Below, one piece after another: positions 22,325 through 32,437 of a stretch of DNA of 64,000 bases. The notes under the pieces are model-generated. The model was given only the letters and a program-made list of their open reading frames with translations, was not told the origin of the DNA and searched no databases. Each line of letters starts with the position of its first letter. Positions within the stretch are counted from its first letter, which is position 1. Source of the DNA: Azolla pinnata (taxonomy: Eukaryota; Streptophyta; Polypodiopsida; Salviniales; Salviniaceae); assembly GCA_037176905.1 (NCBI GenBank), contig JBBBWG010018889.1, forward strand, positions 62,001 to 126,000. Direction: 5' to 3'. The position numbers were made by a program, and so were the translations under genes.

Positions 22325-24169
22325 TCACCCATAAAAAATGTAAGAATGTTCACTTGCATCAACCCATGCATTGTCTCCTGGTTTCTTGCAAAAATTCAGC
22401 TTCTTTCTCATAACTTCAACCCTTTGTGCATCCTCTTGCATGCCAGCAACCAGATATATGCTAGCCATAAGGACATATACCGCAGCACAGGTGTTATCTA
22501 ATTGTATCGTATGATCAAACGCCACTCTTCCAAGCTTCACATTTGCCCATTTCTTACAAGCAGCCAATAATGCAACCCAAACTGGATGACAGTGAAAAGA
22601 TTCCGATGTTTTAATCACCGATAATGCCTTATCAAATTGTCCAGAACACCCATAAATCATGACCATGCATGTATGATGTTCGATACTTGGTAGGACGCCA
22701 TATCTATTGCTCATATCTAGGTAGTATGTTTCTGCCTCGTTCATTAGTCCCGTGTGACTGCAAGCAGTCAGAACACAAAGAAAAGTTACAGAGTTTGGTG
22801 AGAGCCCATCCCTTTCCATCCTTTCAAGACATTTCAATGCTTCGTGACCTTGACCATGTTGTGCGTACCCAGCTATTAGGGCAGACCAAGATACCACATT
22901 TCTAACAGGGAGATCTTCAAGCACTTCCTGTGCTTTTGGAAGTGCACCACATTTGGCATACATGTCCACCAAAGCAGTGCCAACCACGATGTTGTCCCCT
23001 ATCAGGCCTCTATTAATGATCTCATTGTGAAATTTCTTGCCCTTATCAATAGCACCAATGTGTCCACAAGCTTTCAAGATGCAAACAAAGGTTATCTCAT
23101 CTGGAAAGAAGTTCTCGCTTTGCATACGCTCAAAACAAATTAATGCTTTGTGACCGTGCCCTGCTTCCACATATCCTGCGATAAGCACCGACCAAGAAAC
23201 TTTATTTCGAACCGGTAGCTCTTCAAGAACTTTGTGTGCCATTACAATATCACCACATTTAACATACATGTCGACCAAAGTGGTGCCGAGCATGATATTG
23301 TTCTTCAAGAAATCCCTACTTATAATCTCATCATGAATGCATTTACCTTTATCTAAATCTTTAATGGCACCGCAAGACTTCAAGCTGCAAACGAAGGTAA
23401 TTGCATCCGGAGAAAGTCCTTGGTTTTTCATATGCTCAAGACAGTTTAGGGCTTTGTGACCTTGGCCTTGTTGTGCATATCCTGCAATAAGAGCATTCCA
23501 GGAGACAACATTCCGGATACGAAGATCATCATGAACTTCTTGTGCTTTTGCGAGCATACCACATTTGGCATACATGTCTACCAATGCATTACCAAGAACA
23601 ATATCATTATCTAGCAAGCACGACTTCAAAACCTTTTTGTGAACTTCCGTGCCTTTGTCAATAGCTCCTATGCTGCCACATGCTTTCAAGATGCAAGAAA
23701 ATGTGATAGCGTTCGGTCTGAGGCCTTCCCTTTGCATCTGCTCAAAAAGATTCAGTGCCTCGTGGCCTCTTTCTTGTTGGGCATATCCCACGATAAGTGA
23801 AGACCAAGACACTACATTCCGGATGGGAAGCTTTTCATGCACTTGCCGTGCTTTAGAAAGCATACCACATTTGACGTACATATCAATCAAAGCATTCCCA
23901 AGTACAATATTGTCGTCCAGCAAGCCTTTCTTGATCAAATCATAGTGAACTTCCTTACCTTTGTCGACAGCCCTTAAGCTCCCACACGCCTTTAGTATAC
24001 AAACCAGCGTACCTACATCAGGAGAGGTGCCATCACTCTGCATTTGCTCGAAACAAGTCAATGCTTCGTGGGCTTTACCTTGTTGGGTAAAGCTGCTTAT
24101 AAGCGATGACCAAGTGAGTAGATTTCTGGAGTGAATTTCATGGCACACTCGTTGAGCTTTGCCATCCAT
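22325..24169 (-). CDS. PLS-class pentatricopeptide repeat protein (E/E+ type)
   Basis: From ATG 24169 the frame gives 614 residues, intron-free. It begins inside a PPR motif (MDGKAQRVCHEIHSRN, where relatives read YAKCGML.KAQ.V), then has about five P-L-S triplets and an E/E+ tail (HHTCMVMIYGCSGQFDKAL, PVWVALLAACKKWANV, KKPGDNAWVDASEHSYIFYG). There is no DYW domain. A role in organellar RNA editing or processing follows from the family. The N-terminus looks incomplete: the frame stays open upstream to a TAG at 24281-24283, but residues there do not resemble PPR and no ATG lies in between. A presequence-like frame follows beyond that stop. So this is either a gene starting at 24169, one with a missed 5' exon, or one with a damaged 5' end. 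Confidence 0.85.
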   Translation of the reverse strand: MDGKAQRVCHEIHSRNLLTWSSLISSFTQQGKAHEALTCFEQMQSDGTSPDVGTLVCILKACGSLRAVDKGKEVHYDLIKKGLLDDNIVLGNALIDMYVKCGMLSKARQVHEKLPIRNVVSWSSLIVGYAQQERGHEALNLFEQMQREGLRPNAITFSCILKACGSIGAIDKGTEVHKKVLKSCLLDNDIVLGNALVDMYAKCGMLAKAQEVHDDLRIRNVVSWNALIAGYAQQGQGHKALNCLEHMKNQGLSPDAITFVCSLKSCGAIKDLDKGKCIHDEIISRDFLKNNIMLGTTLVDMYVKCGDIVMAHKVLEELPVRNKVSWSVLIAGYVEAGHGHKALICFERMQSENFFPDEITFVCILKACGHIGAIDKGKKFHNEIINRGLIGDNIVVGTALVDMYAKCGALPKAQEVLEDLPVRNVVSWSALIAGYAQHGQGHEALKCLERMERDGLSPNSVTFLCVLTACSHTGLMNEAETYYLDMSNRYGVLPSIEHHTCMVMIYGCSGQFDKALSVIKTSESFHCHPVWVALLAACKKWANVKLGRVAFDHTIQLDNTCAAVYVLMASIYLVAGMQEDAQRVEVMRKKLNFCKKPGDNAWVDASEHSYIFYG

Positions 24170-24280
24170 TTGGCGGACATGAGGATGGTCGCGCTCGGCT
24201 ACTTTCAACCCAGCTCTATCCCTCGTGATTCCACCATGTAGATAGATTACAAGAAGCTCTCCCTGGGCGCTGAGCACCGG

Positions 24281-24550
24281 CTAGGCAAGGCACCCGAGAA
24301 GAAGGTGGAATCCGTTTCTTGCTGATTGATGCTTTCTCCATGGAGCGCTCCATGGATACACAACCCTGCACTTGACGAGAAGAAGCACTGGACGAAAGCT
24401 TGGGATGCTGAGAGGGGCAAGCGCATGATGGGTCTGCTGCTGGAAAGGAGGCATTGGATTTGTGTGGGAAGAAGAAGAAGAAGAAGAAGAAGAAGAAGAA
24501 GAAGGAGAAGGAGAAGGAGAAGCAGGAAAAAAGCTCAGAGCAAAATCCAT
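24281..24550 (-). other. Presequence-like frame 5' of PPR gene 2
   Basis: ATG 24550 opens an 89-codon frame beginning MDFALSFFPASPSPSPS, followed by a poly-Ser run encoded by a TCC/TCT/TTC tract, then a basic, hydrophobic stretch ending FHLLLGCLA and TAG. It is in the same frame as PPR gene 2, with a single stop between. Its composition fits an organellar targeting peptide. A 20-bp perfect palindrome, TCCATGGAGCGCTCCATGGA, lies inside it at 24337-24356. No short splice event that removes the stop is convincing. Confidence 0.4.
24471..24521. repeat. (GAA)n/(GGAGAA)n tract in the PPR gene 2 leader
   Basis: A GAA run followed by GGAGAA units, read as TTC/TTCTCC in the gene's sense direction, encodes the serine run of the presequence-like frame. 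Confidence 0.85.
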
Positions 24551-24759
24551 GGAAAACTGTTTCCTGAACTAAGTCATATGTAAGTCACTAAGTGTGTAAA
24601 ATCATCTGTAAAATCATCTGCAAACTTAGTGTGTTGAAATCACATCTCCAAAACTTAGCACTTACAGTCTGATGATCTGATTGGGATTATGGTCTCCCCA
24701 GGATGTAGGTTTTCAGGCATCGTATCGAAAATTTTGTTGCGAAGTAACGACATTGATTC

Positions 24760-25075
24760 TCTGTAGCCAAATCAGGCAAGAACGGTAGCCAGATTGGCCG
24801 ATAATTGTAGCAAGATCGGAGGGAGAATTGTAGCTGATTGGGCGGGAACTGTAACCAGATTGTGTGAGAATTGCAGCAGATTGGGTGGGGGCGTAGGGTT
24901 TTCAGGCATTGTATCGAAAACTTTCAGGCATTGTTTTCAGGTGCTCATTCAGCGAGAACCGTACTAGATTGGGTGAGAAGTGTAGCCGGATCGGGCAAGA
25001 ATTGCAGCCAAATTGGGTGAGAATTGTAGCAAGATTGGGCATGAATCAGAGCCGGATCGGGCTAGAATTGATGGC
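24760..25075. repeat. Degenerate minisatellite, unit ~24 bp
   Basis: About a dozen diverged copies of a GAGAATTGTAGCCAGATTGG-like unit run head to tail. They are interrupted at about 24895-24945 by a short segment (TTTTCAGGCATTGTATCGAAAA) that also occurs, slightly changed, at about 24711-24734. Confidence 0.75.
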
Positions 25076-25954
25076 AAACGGAAACGAAAAGCTGCCAAAA
25101 AATTTGGCAGGAAGAACTCGATCACCTAGCGCGGCCAGTTTTTGCCCGTGTCTCTCTACCCCGTGCTATGTATGTATGACATATCTCCGGATCTACGTCT
25201 GGGATTGACATAACGAAACGGAACAACCTTTGGGTCTGCAATGAACCCAGACGACTCGTTCTCTTTGAGTAGGTATTTGACAACGTCAATTACGGGATGC
25301 TACCACTCTTCTGCCCATCTGTCTTGCCTCTAATTCTCCTTTGCGCTGTTAACTGATATAAAATTTGTATGGGGCTCCTGAAATAGATGTAATTTGGCCA
25401 ATAACTTGGCAACCCATGTTGTTGATCTGCGAGCGATTCCAGGTTGGATTTCATTCGAACTTGGAAGCGGCTGGCGTAAAATGACCTTCTTTATCGTTTT
25501 TGCAGAGCGACGAGTTGGGAAATGGTGATGGTTTGTGTTGTCAAACTGTTTGGTCTTTCAACAGTCTCATTTTATAGGTAATGGGATTGGTGATTAGCAT
25601 TCGGCAATCAAGGTACTTAATAATTCATGGCGTGAACAGTGGCTTATTGTATTGTTTTGTTGCCTTTATATAATAAGGGTTGACAACTCATCGTACAACA
25701 TGATGTTGAAGCATTGTAGTGTTAAGATAGTCAAATTTGACAGTTTTGTGCCCCATCTGATTGCCAGCATAACGTGATGTTTTATAGGGCGATGCCAAGC
25801 ATGGCCTATCTGGCGATTAAAAAATTGAACGATGTTTGTTCATCGTGGTGTGAGTTTGCGACAAATCGTCATAGAATCCTTCGGCGCACGATATCGCTTG
25901 ATTAATCCATCCGTTGTTGTCTGATTAGCCCGACTGCCATGCGATCAATCAATT

Positions 25955-26790
25955 GTTAATGACACGTATACAATTGTTCATCTGTTAGCTCGTGACTTTT
26001 TCTCATTCTTAAATTGCGTGCTTTATTCATCCGTTGATCCAACTATCATGTAAATAATCCAATGTTCATGTAATCAATCGGCTCATGAGTTATCTCGTTC
26101 TTGACCCCCCTAGTGAAGCATATACAATTGTTGCTCGTGCGTTATTTTGTCTAATTAATCAAACTATCATGCAATTAATCCAACCACCAATGACACGCAT
26201 ACAATTGTTCATCGATTAGCTCGTAAGTTATTCTCGTTCTTAAATTCTCTACTTAATCCGATTGTTGTTTGATTAATCCAACAAATGTCTAATTAATATG
26301 ACGATCGTCTAATAAATCTAACTATGATCCAATCGCCAACGACAAGTATACGCCTGTTCACCATTCAGCTCTCGAGTTATTCTCTTTCTTATACTATCTA
26401 TCGACTTAATCCAATTGCCAATGACTTGTATATAGATGGATCACCGATCAGCTCGTAAGCTATTCTCGTTCTTAAATTGTGGACTCAATATCCGTGTGTT
26501 GCTTGATCGAATCGAATTGCCAATGAAATGTATCCAGTTAATTGATCGTCGATAAACTCACAAGTTGTACTCGTTCTTAGACTGTCTACTTAAATCCGAT
26601 CATTGGCTGATTAATCGAACAGCCAATGACATACATGTATGATTCATTGCTCATCGATCAACTCACGAGTTATTCTCATTTTTAGCTCATCTACTCGATC
26701 CGATCATCATCCAATCGATCCAACAATCGCGCATTTGTTGTCTAATTAATCCAAACTATCATGTAATCAATCCATTTGTTGTCTACTCAT
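25955..26790. repeat. Degenerate tandem array, about seven ~100-130-bp units
   Basis: Two landmarks recur in order. One is CCAATGACACGTATACAATT-like (near 25960, 26190, 26333, 26416, 26516 and 26620). The other is CTCGTAAGTTATTCTCGTTC followed by TTAAATT (near 25990, 26090, 26220, 26370, 26455, 26565 and 26660). Between them are ATTAATCCAAC/CTAATTAATC motifs. Units are much diverged, so the array is old. It ends about 90 bp before the TTC tract of the Gag1-like gene leader. Confidence 0.78.
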
Positions 26791-26882
26791 TCCAATATGT
26801 GAAGCACAAATATTTTAACTCTAAAATATCTGTTGCTCTAAAATATATGAGTGTGATATCAGAAATAAAAGAAGAAGATAAA

Positions 26883-26889
26883 CTCTTGT

Positions 26890-26921
<32 letters not shown>

Positions 26922-26948
26922 TTCTTCATCTTCATCTTCATCTTCTTC
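26883..26948. repeat. (TTC)n tract in the Gag1-like gene leader
   Basis: TTC units with CATCTT variants. About 50 bp downstream is a good donor (CAGACAA|GTAAGT at 27001/27002), so the tract probably lies in a non-coding first exon of the gene whose coding exons end at 30637. Confidence 0.8.
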
Positions 26949-28897
26949 TCTCGGCGCTTCTCGCTCAGATCTGCTGGTTCAGACTCCATTACTGCAGACA
27001 AGTAAGTCCTCCCTCCCTCCCTCTCTCTCTGTTTGTTTTCATCCTTTTCTCCCCATCTGGTTTTGTCTCTTTGGCTGGCCCGGAGTATTTGAGAGTTCCG
27101 TGCTTTTGTTTGCACTCTATTCTGGGAATATGCTCGTGTCTCTGCTATCATATAAGCTCAAGACCCGAACGCTTGCTCTAATCTGGCTCTACGTTCTCCA
27201 CCCGCTCTTTCTTGGTTTGTCTTCCATTGCAATTGTTTTGTTGTTCTCGTTAGATCTCAGTGTACAGTCACGGCTTCTTCCCGGAATGATTTTAACACCT
27301 GTTTCCCATTGCAAAATTCCATCTTTTTTTAGTATGGTTTAAATCGAGTTCAACCATTTTTTGTCTGGAAGGCGTGTGATTTCTTTCTAGCATAAAAAAT
27401 ATGTGAAATTTAACTTAATCCTTGCATCTGGGCTATTGCAGTTTCTTCTAGAATCCTGAAAATTTGGACTCGCGAAATTGTTATTTCATTGCATACATGT
27501 TGATTGTGCTTAACCTTAACTGGTAGTTGTTAAACTTTTGTCATTCTAGTTTGATTTGAAAGACAGCCAGTAAGATATGTCTATCTATTGAATGTTCATA
27601 TCGCGTAGTAGATCTTACTCGATTTCTTATTCCTCTTGTATAGTCTATGATCCTTGCAGACCCTAAATATATACACATAATGATCAGATCCATAGAACTC
27701 CATAGTTATCTTGGCATATATGTTCTCGTAACAAAAGTTGATGCTAGAACTAGAATAATAGAATTGAACCTGTAGATTGTCTAAATGGTGGAATAAGTAT
27801 AAATAATAAGTAAGCACACTATGCCAGCAATGATCTCTACTTCAATGAACTTCTTTTATGTCCATATAGGTGACTGGGGTGTTGTGATTTCTGCAGAGAA
27901 ATAGACCAGGAAACTCTAGTCATGCGTATACCTGAGTACAGCTTTGTATATGATAGTTAAACTGTTCTAGGAATAAATGTATCTTTTGTGCTGCACTTCT
28001 GTGAACAAGGTGTACGTACAATGGCTCCAATCTGCGGTATGAGATTGCAGGAAAGATCAGGCGTTTCTAAGCCCTTGGAACTTTATGCATCATAAGTAGC
28101 AAAGAGAAGATATAAAAAATGATGAATGGTGGAAAATATACTGGGAGTAAATATTTAAGAGAATAATGGTCTGTTTCGGATATATTGCCACAAATGATTT
28201 CAGTGAAATTTTTGAATTTGAGTTCTCTATGATCCTTTTAAAGCACGAGAATGTTGAAATAGCATGCTTTTGTTTCTGGGATGCTTGCAGCCATGTCTGA
28301 ATTTATGCTCAAGAAATGCATGATACGCTAATGGATAAAGTTTGGTTTTTCTCGCAGCAATTTCCCTCCAAGGGAGCAGAAGGAGCCAATTGGACGTGCT
28401 CAATCATTCGTCTATTTTGATTGTAGTCAGGGTAAAAGCAATGTGCTTCCTTGATGATGAGAGATCTGTGGAATCATAGTGATTGGAGCACATGTTCTTT
28501 GGATAACACGAGCATCTTTACAGAGCAATTCGTGTGCATGGGGTCTGGCTCTCAGCAAACATTTTTTTTTCGATGTACTTTTATCTTTTAATGCATGAAT
28601 TAACAAGATCCTAGGCACATCTCTCAATGTGTTCTTCATGAGTGTATTGGCCTGATACTATAAAATGCGAAAATAATCCAGGGATTTACCTTTTCTCTAA
28701 ATATGCCCTTAATTTTCAGTGTTTCTTGGATTTCCGTCATCTAGCCCTCTTGACCAATTGTCAAATATAAGCTCACTCTATCCCATTTCTTCTGGAGTTA
28801 TTTGCTATTTATGGTCATCTCATCATGGCATCCAGTCAAACAGGATGTTCTTAATAAGATTTGAGTTTTGTTGCTCACGTGTTTGGCTTTACTGCAG

Positions 28898-30637
28898 AAC
28901 AGTGGCTGTCTTGGGGCATGTGCAAAAACTACATCTGATGCAGCTGTAGAACAGTCTTCGAGAAGGCACGAAAGACCTTCAAGGAGGCACGAACAATATT
29001 CAAGGAGACACGAGAGATCTTCTAGAAGGAATATTTCGAGAAGGGAATCCCGTGGTCATAGTCTCTCTCGTAGAGAGTGGTGGGTTACAAGCTCTGATGA
29101 GATGGACAACAATTTTACTAACTCGAGGTCGTCGCAAAGAAGCAATTCTTCTGTCAGTGGCATCGGTACTACTCAGGATGGAAGAAATTCAAACAACAAT
29201 ACTGCCAATGGAACTGTTTTTGTTAATCATGGTAAATTTCAATATTCAGTTATGAATGCTTGATAATAGTAGGCTTTAAAGGAGTAAAATTTTTTTGGGG
29301 GTAGGTAAACCATCATGCCTCTCCACACATGACGATGGCTGTATTCCTTTGTTGAGCATTATGTGTAAGAGCTTTAGCTGCAATAAAATGTGCACATGGG
29401 TCTATATTTTCTCTTGTTTTGTATTTGCAGCATCTACACGTATTTCTCTTTATCTATATTTTACATTGCTAACCTTGAACTCCACTTGATGTTTGTCTAC
29501 ACCACTTCCACTAAATTACACTTCTTATCTACAACACTCCACTTGATGCATGTGCGTTGCATGTCTGAGAGAGATGGTGGCTAGAGGGAAAATTGTTTAG
29601 GGAAAGAAGTTCAGTGTGCTCTCTAGAGTAATAGAAGTTTAGGCTTTGCATGTGTGTATGTCCATGAGAGAGGTGGATTAGAGAGAAAATGAGGACGCTG
29701 AGGGAGAAGTTGGGTTGTCCATTAGGGGTGACTTGGTGCACATGCATTCCATATGTGCCGCTTGTACCTTTCCATGTCAACAAACATCTGATTAAGCTTG
29801 TGCATATTCACGAATCAAACCTTTTTAAACTCTTGTCAAACAGAGTTTTTGGCAAGTATTTGATACTCACTGAAAGATTCATTGATTAGTTCACCTATAT
29901 ATTGATGTACTTGCAATTGCACATATATTATAGAGTGTTACATGGTCCATCTAGTATGTCATGGTGGTTTCCTGCATTTCAAGGTCTGCTTTCATTTCTT
30001 CAAAATTAAGATGGTTGTCATAGTCCTATCTGATAGATATCCATGATAGAGCCTGTGCTGGTCAGTTAAGGTCCTTACACACCATGGACCAGTTTTTGCT
30101 GAACTGTCATATCTCTTTAAACTTCTATTGGATGAATTCCGACTGATGTGTATACCTGTGTCATGGCTTCGATTTCAGCTCTCATACTTTGGCAAGAGAG
30201 GAGGAGGGAATGGGTTGGAAATAGAACAGAACCTCGGCATCGAGAACCACGAGAACCAGTTTTAAGGCGTGTTTTCTCCTTTGTTTATTCCTTTTTTTGT
30301 CAGTGTGACGGTCTTTAACTACTCTAAGACTGAACATTAAAATGTGATTGCAGCTGGGCAACTACATATGATGATCTACTGGCAACTAGCAGACAGTTTC
30401 CCAGACCAATTCCTTTGACGGTATCGTTTCGGCAATTTCTCAGTTAGTTATGTGTGTTTTTGACTTAAACGAACCTGTGCTTGGGTGGTTTGGCAAATTT
30501 AAAATTCTTTGACTTTCCACCACAGGATTTGTTGGCTTGTGATGATGAACTAATTTTCACCGTGCACAATGTTACAGGAAATGGTTGATTTTCTGGTGGA
30601 CGTTTGGGAGCAGGAGGGCCTTTATGATAATTTTTGA
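28898..30637 (+). CDS. Gag1-like clamp domain (DUF4050) protein, 5' end unresolved
   Basis: Four 3' exons are clear: 28898-29231, 30179-30266, 30354-30420 and 30578-30637, giving 182 residues. The order matches the plant DUF4050 family as I recall it: NSGCLGACAK; a Ser/Arg-rich linker with five SRRHER-like repeats; WWVTSSDEMDNN; FVNHALILWQERRREWVG; SWATTYDDLLATSRQFPRPI; and the terminal EMVDFLVDVWEQEGLYDNF. The domain is named from a fungal protein; its plant role is unknown to me. No ATG lies in frame before 28898, so at least one upstream coding exon is missing. Candidates are 28358-28431 (CAG acceptor, GTAAAA donor) and an ATG near 28030 before a GTATGA donor, which would keep frame. A leader exon probably ends at 27001. 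The intron after 30266 starts with GC, not GT, which the protein alignment requires. Confidence 0.85.
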
Positions 30638-31411
30638 AGCAACTCAGTATCTAGTCCTTGAGATTTCTGAAAAGATGCATTGAAAAACTCATGCATAATT
30701 GTGATGGTGGAAACACACCAGTGGCTCCACTCTATGCTTATTAGACATATAAACATTGCTCTAACCATCATTTGTATTGTGTCATTATCAAGGGTTTCGT
30801 CCATTTTATGTCACACCCTTTTATTTGAGGGTGTGCCCAAAAATCTTACTGATGATTTGTTTGCATGGGCAGGACAACAAGAAGATTGAGTGACTACATT
30901 TTTGAGAAGCTGTCTTTTTCTATGAAATATTATAGTATTGATGATTCAAAGTTTTTCAAATTTTTACATTGTAAAATGTCAAAGTTGTTACTGCGTACCA
31001 TTTTCGACATCTTACTGCATGGAAATCATAATTTGAGGAAGGGTGATCATCATAGTGGATTGAAATGGTTAAACAGATTTCATGGATTCGCAATAAGACG
31101 TAGAGCATGTATGATTATAGAATAAATTTGGGCGTGGATTCCACGTTAAAAACCTTCAAGAAAGTCATGTTTTATGTTTAGAACCAATCCAGGATTGCCA
31201 TAAATTTGAGCTTTGAAATTACCAAGGAAATGGTTGAAGCTTTTCTACATTCTATTATTTACTACTTCCAATATATCCAGAAAACTAATATATGAGTTAC
31301 CAAACATAAGATCATCTGATCTGACGACCTATCCAAAACAGAATTATGATGGGGTCAAATCCCATCATTGAGCTACATATATACTATGCACTAATGCGCC
31401 ATTCTGTCTGT
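30638..31411. other. Convergent intergenic region
   Basis: Between the 3' ends of the Gag1-like (+) and GIL1-like (-) genes. Two short plus-strand frames at 30680-31125 have no recognisable domain. I see no gene. Confidence 0.65.
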
Positions 31412-32437
31412 CTAGTTTTCTGGTAGGAGGCTTCCTTTTGCATGGAGGTATACTTGCGGTTTAATGAGGACAGATCCATCCACTTTGAAACCATGGAAAA
31501 CAGCGAATTGAACAGAAAACATGAAAGAATCATCTGAAACATAGTTTATGGGATCCATGGCTAGTTCTTCAAACTCGGAACCTGGATCAGGACAAAGGAT
31601 TTCAACCTGATGAATGCACACAGCCGTAGCAAGTACATTTTGCAGCTCCCAGACATGTTTAGAGGCGGTGACGAATTGGGTCTTGAGAGATTCTGACCAT
31701 TGCTCCTCCTCCCATTCTGCCAATGATTCTAATGCATTTATTCCCTTCTTGCAAAACCGCTCGAATTGGAATTCTGCATTATCTTTTCCTGAAATTTTTG
31801 AAGCTGAATTGCTGATCATCACTCTCTGTGTCCTAGCTGGAATATTAGAAGCCTTGAATAATATAGAGTAAAGGCAATGCTCCAAGCTATGTTTTGTGTG
31901 GGAGAATCTTTCAAAAATAGGGCTACTCCCCAGATATGGTTTCATCTTCGAAACCAGACCAGTTTGGAATCCTAAGCTAGCAAAATCTTTCTCTAGAAGT
32001 AGTAGACTCGTAAGCATCCTAATTCCTTCTCTGGCCATCTCTGTTGCCCTTTTAAGAGAATACAAACTCCAAGTAGATGGCGATAACATCGAGCAACTTT
32101 GGTTTTGATGATGATCGGGATATCTTCTGAAGCTTCTTTCATCCAGGTCATTATGTTCGACGAGATTCTTCTGAATTCCATCAACCATTTCATGCAATTC
32201 TTCGAAGGCTATCTCAACCTGCTTTGCTGCAACATCGATTGCATGAAGGAGACGATCAAATTCACTTCCCATGTTCAGTACAAAAGCCTCGAGGTCTTCA
32301 TGAGCCTTTTTAGCTTCATCCGAACTGGTGCTTGGACACCTTAGATTTGGATCTATGGATACTAATCCCATACTCTTGTCATACAGATTTTGTGTGTCCT
32401 TGTTCTCAAATAGTCTCGAGTCTTCACATGCATACAT
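31412..32437 (-). CDS. Divergent DUF641/GIL1-like protein
   Basis: A 341-residue intron-free frame from ATG 32437 to TAG 31412. The N-terminal part (about 40-100) is helical and may form a coiled coil (EAKKAHEDLEAFVLNMGSEF, VEIAFEELHEMVDGIQKNL). The C-terminal part resembles the DUF641 family tail: LEHCLYSILF, VWELQNVLATA, LCPDPGSEFEELAMDP and finally FAVFHGFKVDGSVLIKPQVY, matching the usual PGS.F...YM...P.GF.....V...RVYL layout. DUF641 proteins include GIL1 (gravitropism in the light) and IRK-interacting proteins, cytosolic adaptors in plant signalling. The middle differs enough from GIL1 that I would not transfer its role. An upstream exon cannot be excluded. Confidence 0.75.
   Translation of the reverse strand: MYACEDSRLFENKDTQNLYDKSMGLVSIDPNLRCPSTSSDEAKKAHEDLEAFVLNMGSEFDRLLHAIDVAAKQVEIAFEELHEMVDGIQKNLVEHNDLDERSFRRYPDHHQNQSCSMLSPSTWSLYSLKRATEMAREGIRMLTSLLLLEKDFASLGFQTGLVSKMKPYLGSSPIFERFSHTKHSLEHCLYSILFKASNIPARTQRVMISNSASKISGKDNAEFQFERFCKKGINALESLAEWEEEQWSESLKTQFVTASKHVWELQNVLATAVCIHQVEILCPDPGSEFEELAMDPINYVSDDSFMFSVQFAVFHGFKVDGSVLIKPQVYLHAKGSLLPEN

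Larger units (their letters stand above)
24551..26880. other. Repeat-rich region 5' of the Gag1-like gene
   Basis: No gene is recognised across this 2.3 kb. It holds two tandem-repeat zones listed separately (24760-25075 and 25955-26790). The sequence between them, about 25100-25950, is unremarkable and AT-rich. Confidence 0.7.

Noticed and set aside
22325-24277. Extending PPR gene 2 to a start at 24277
   Set aside because: The codon there is GTG, not ATG, and the added residues do not resemble PPR motifs or a targeting peptide.
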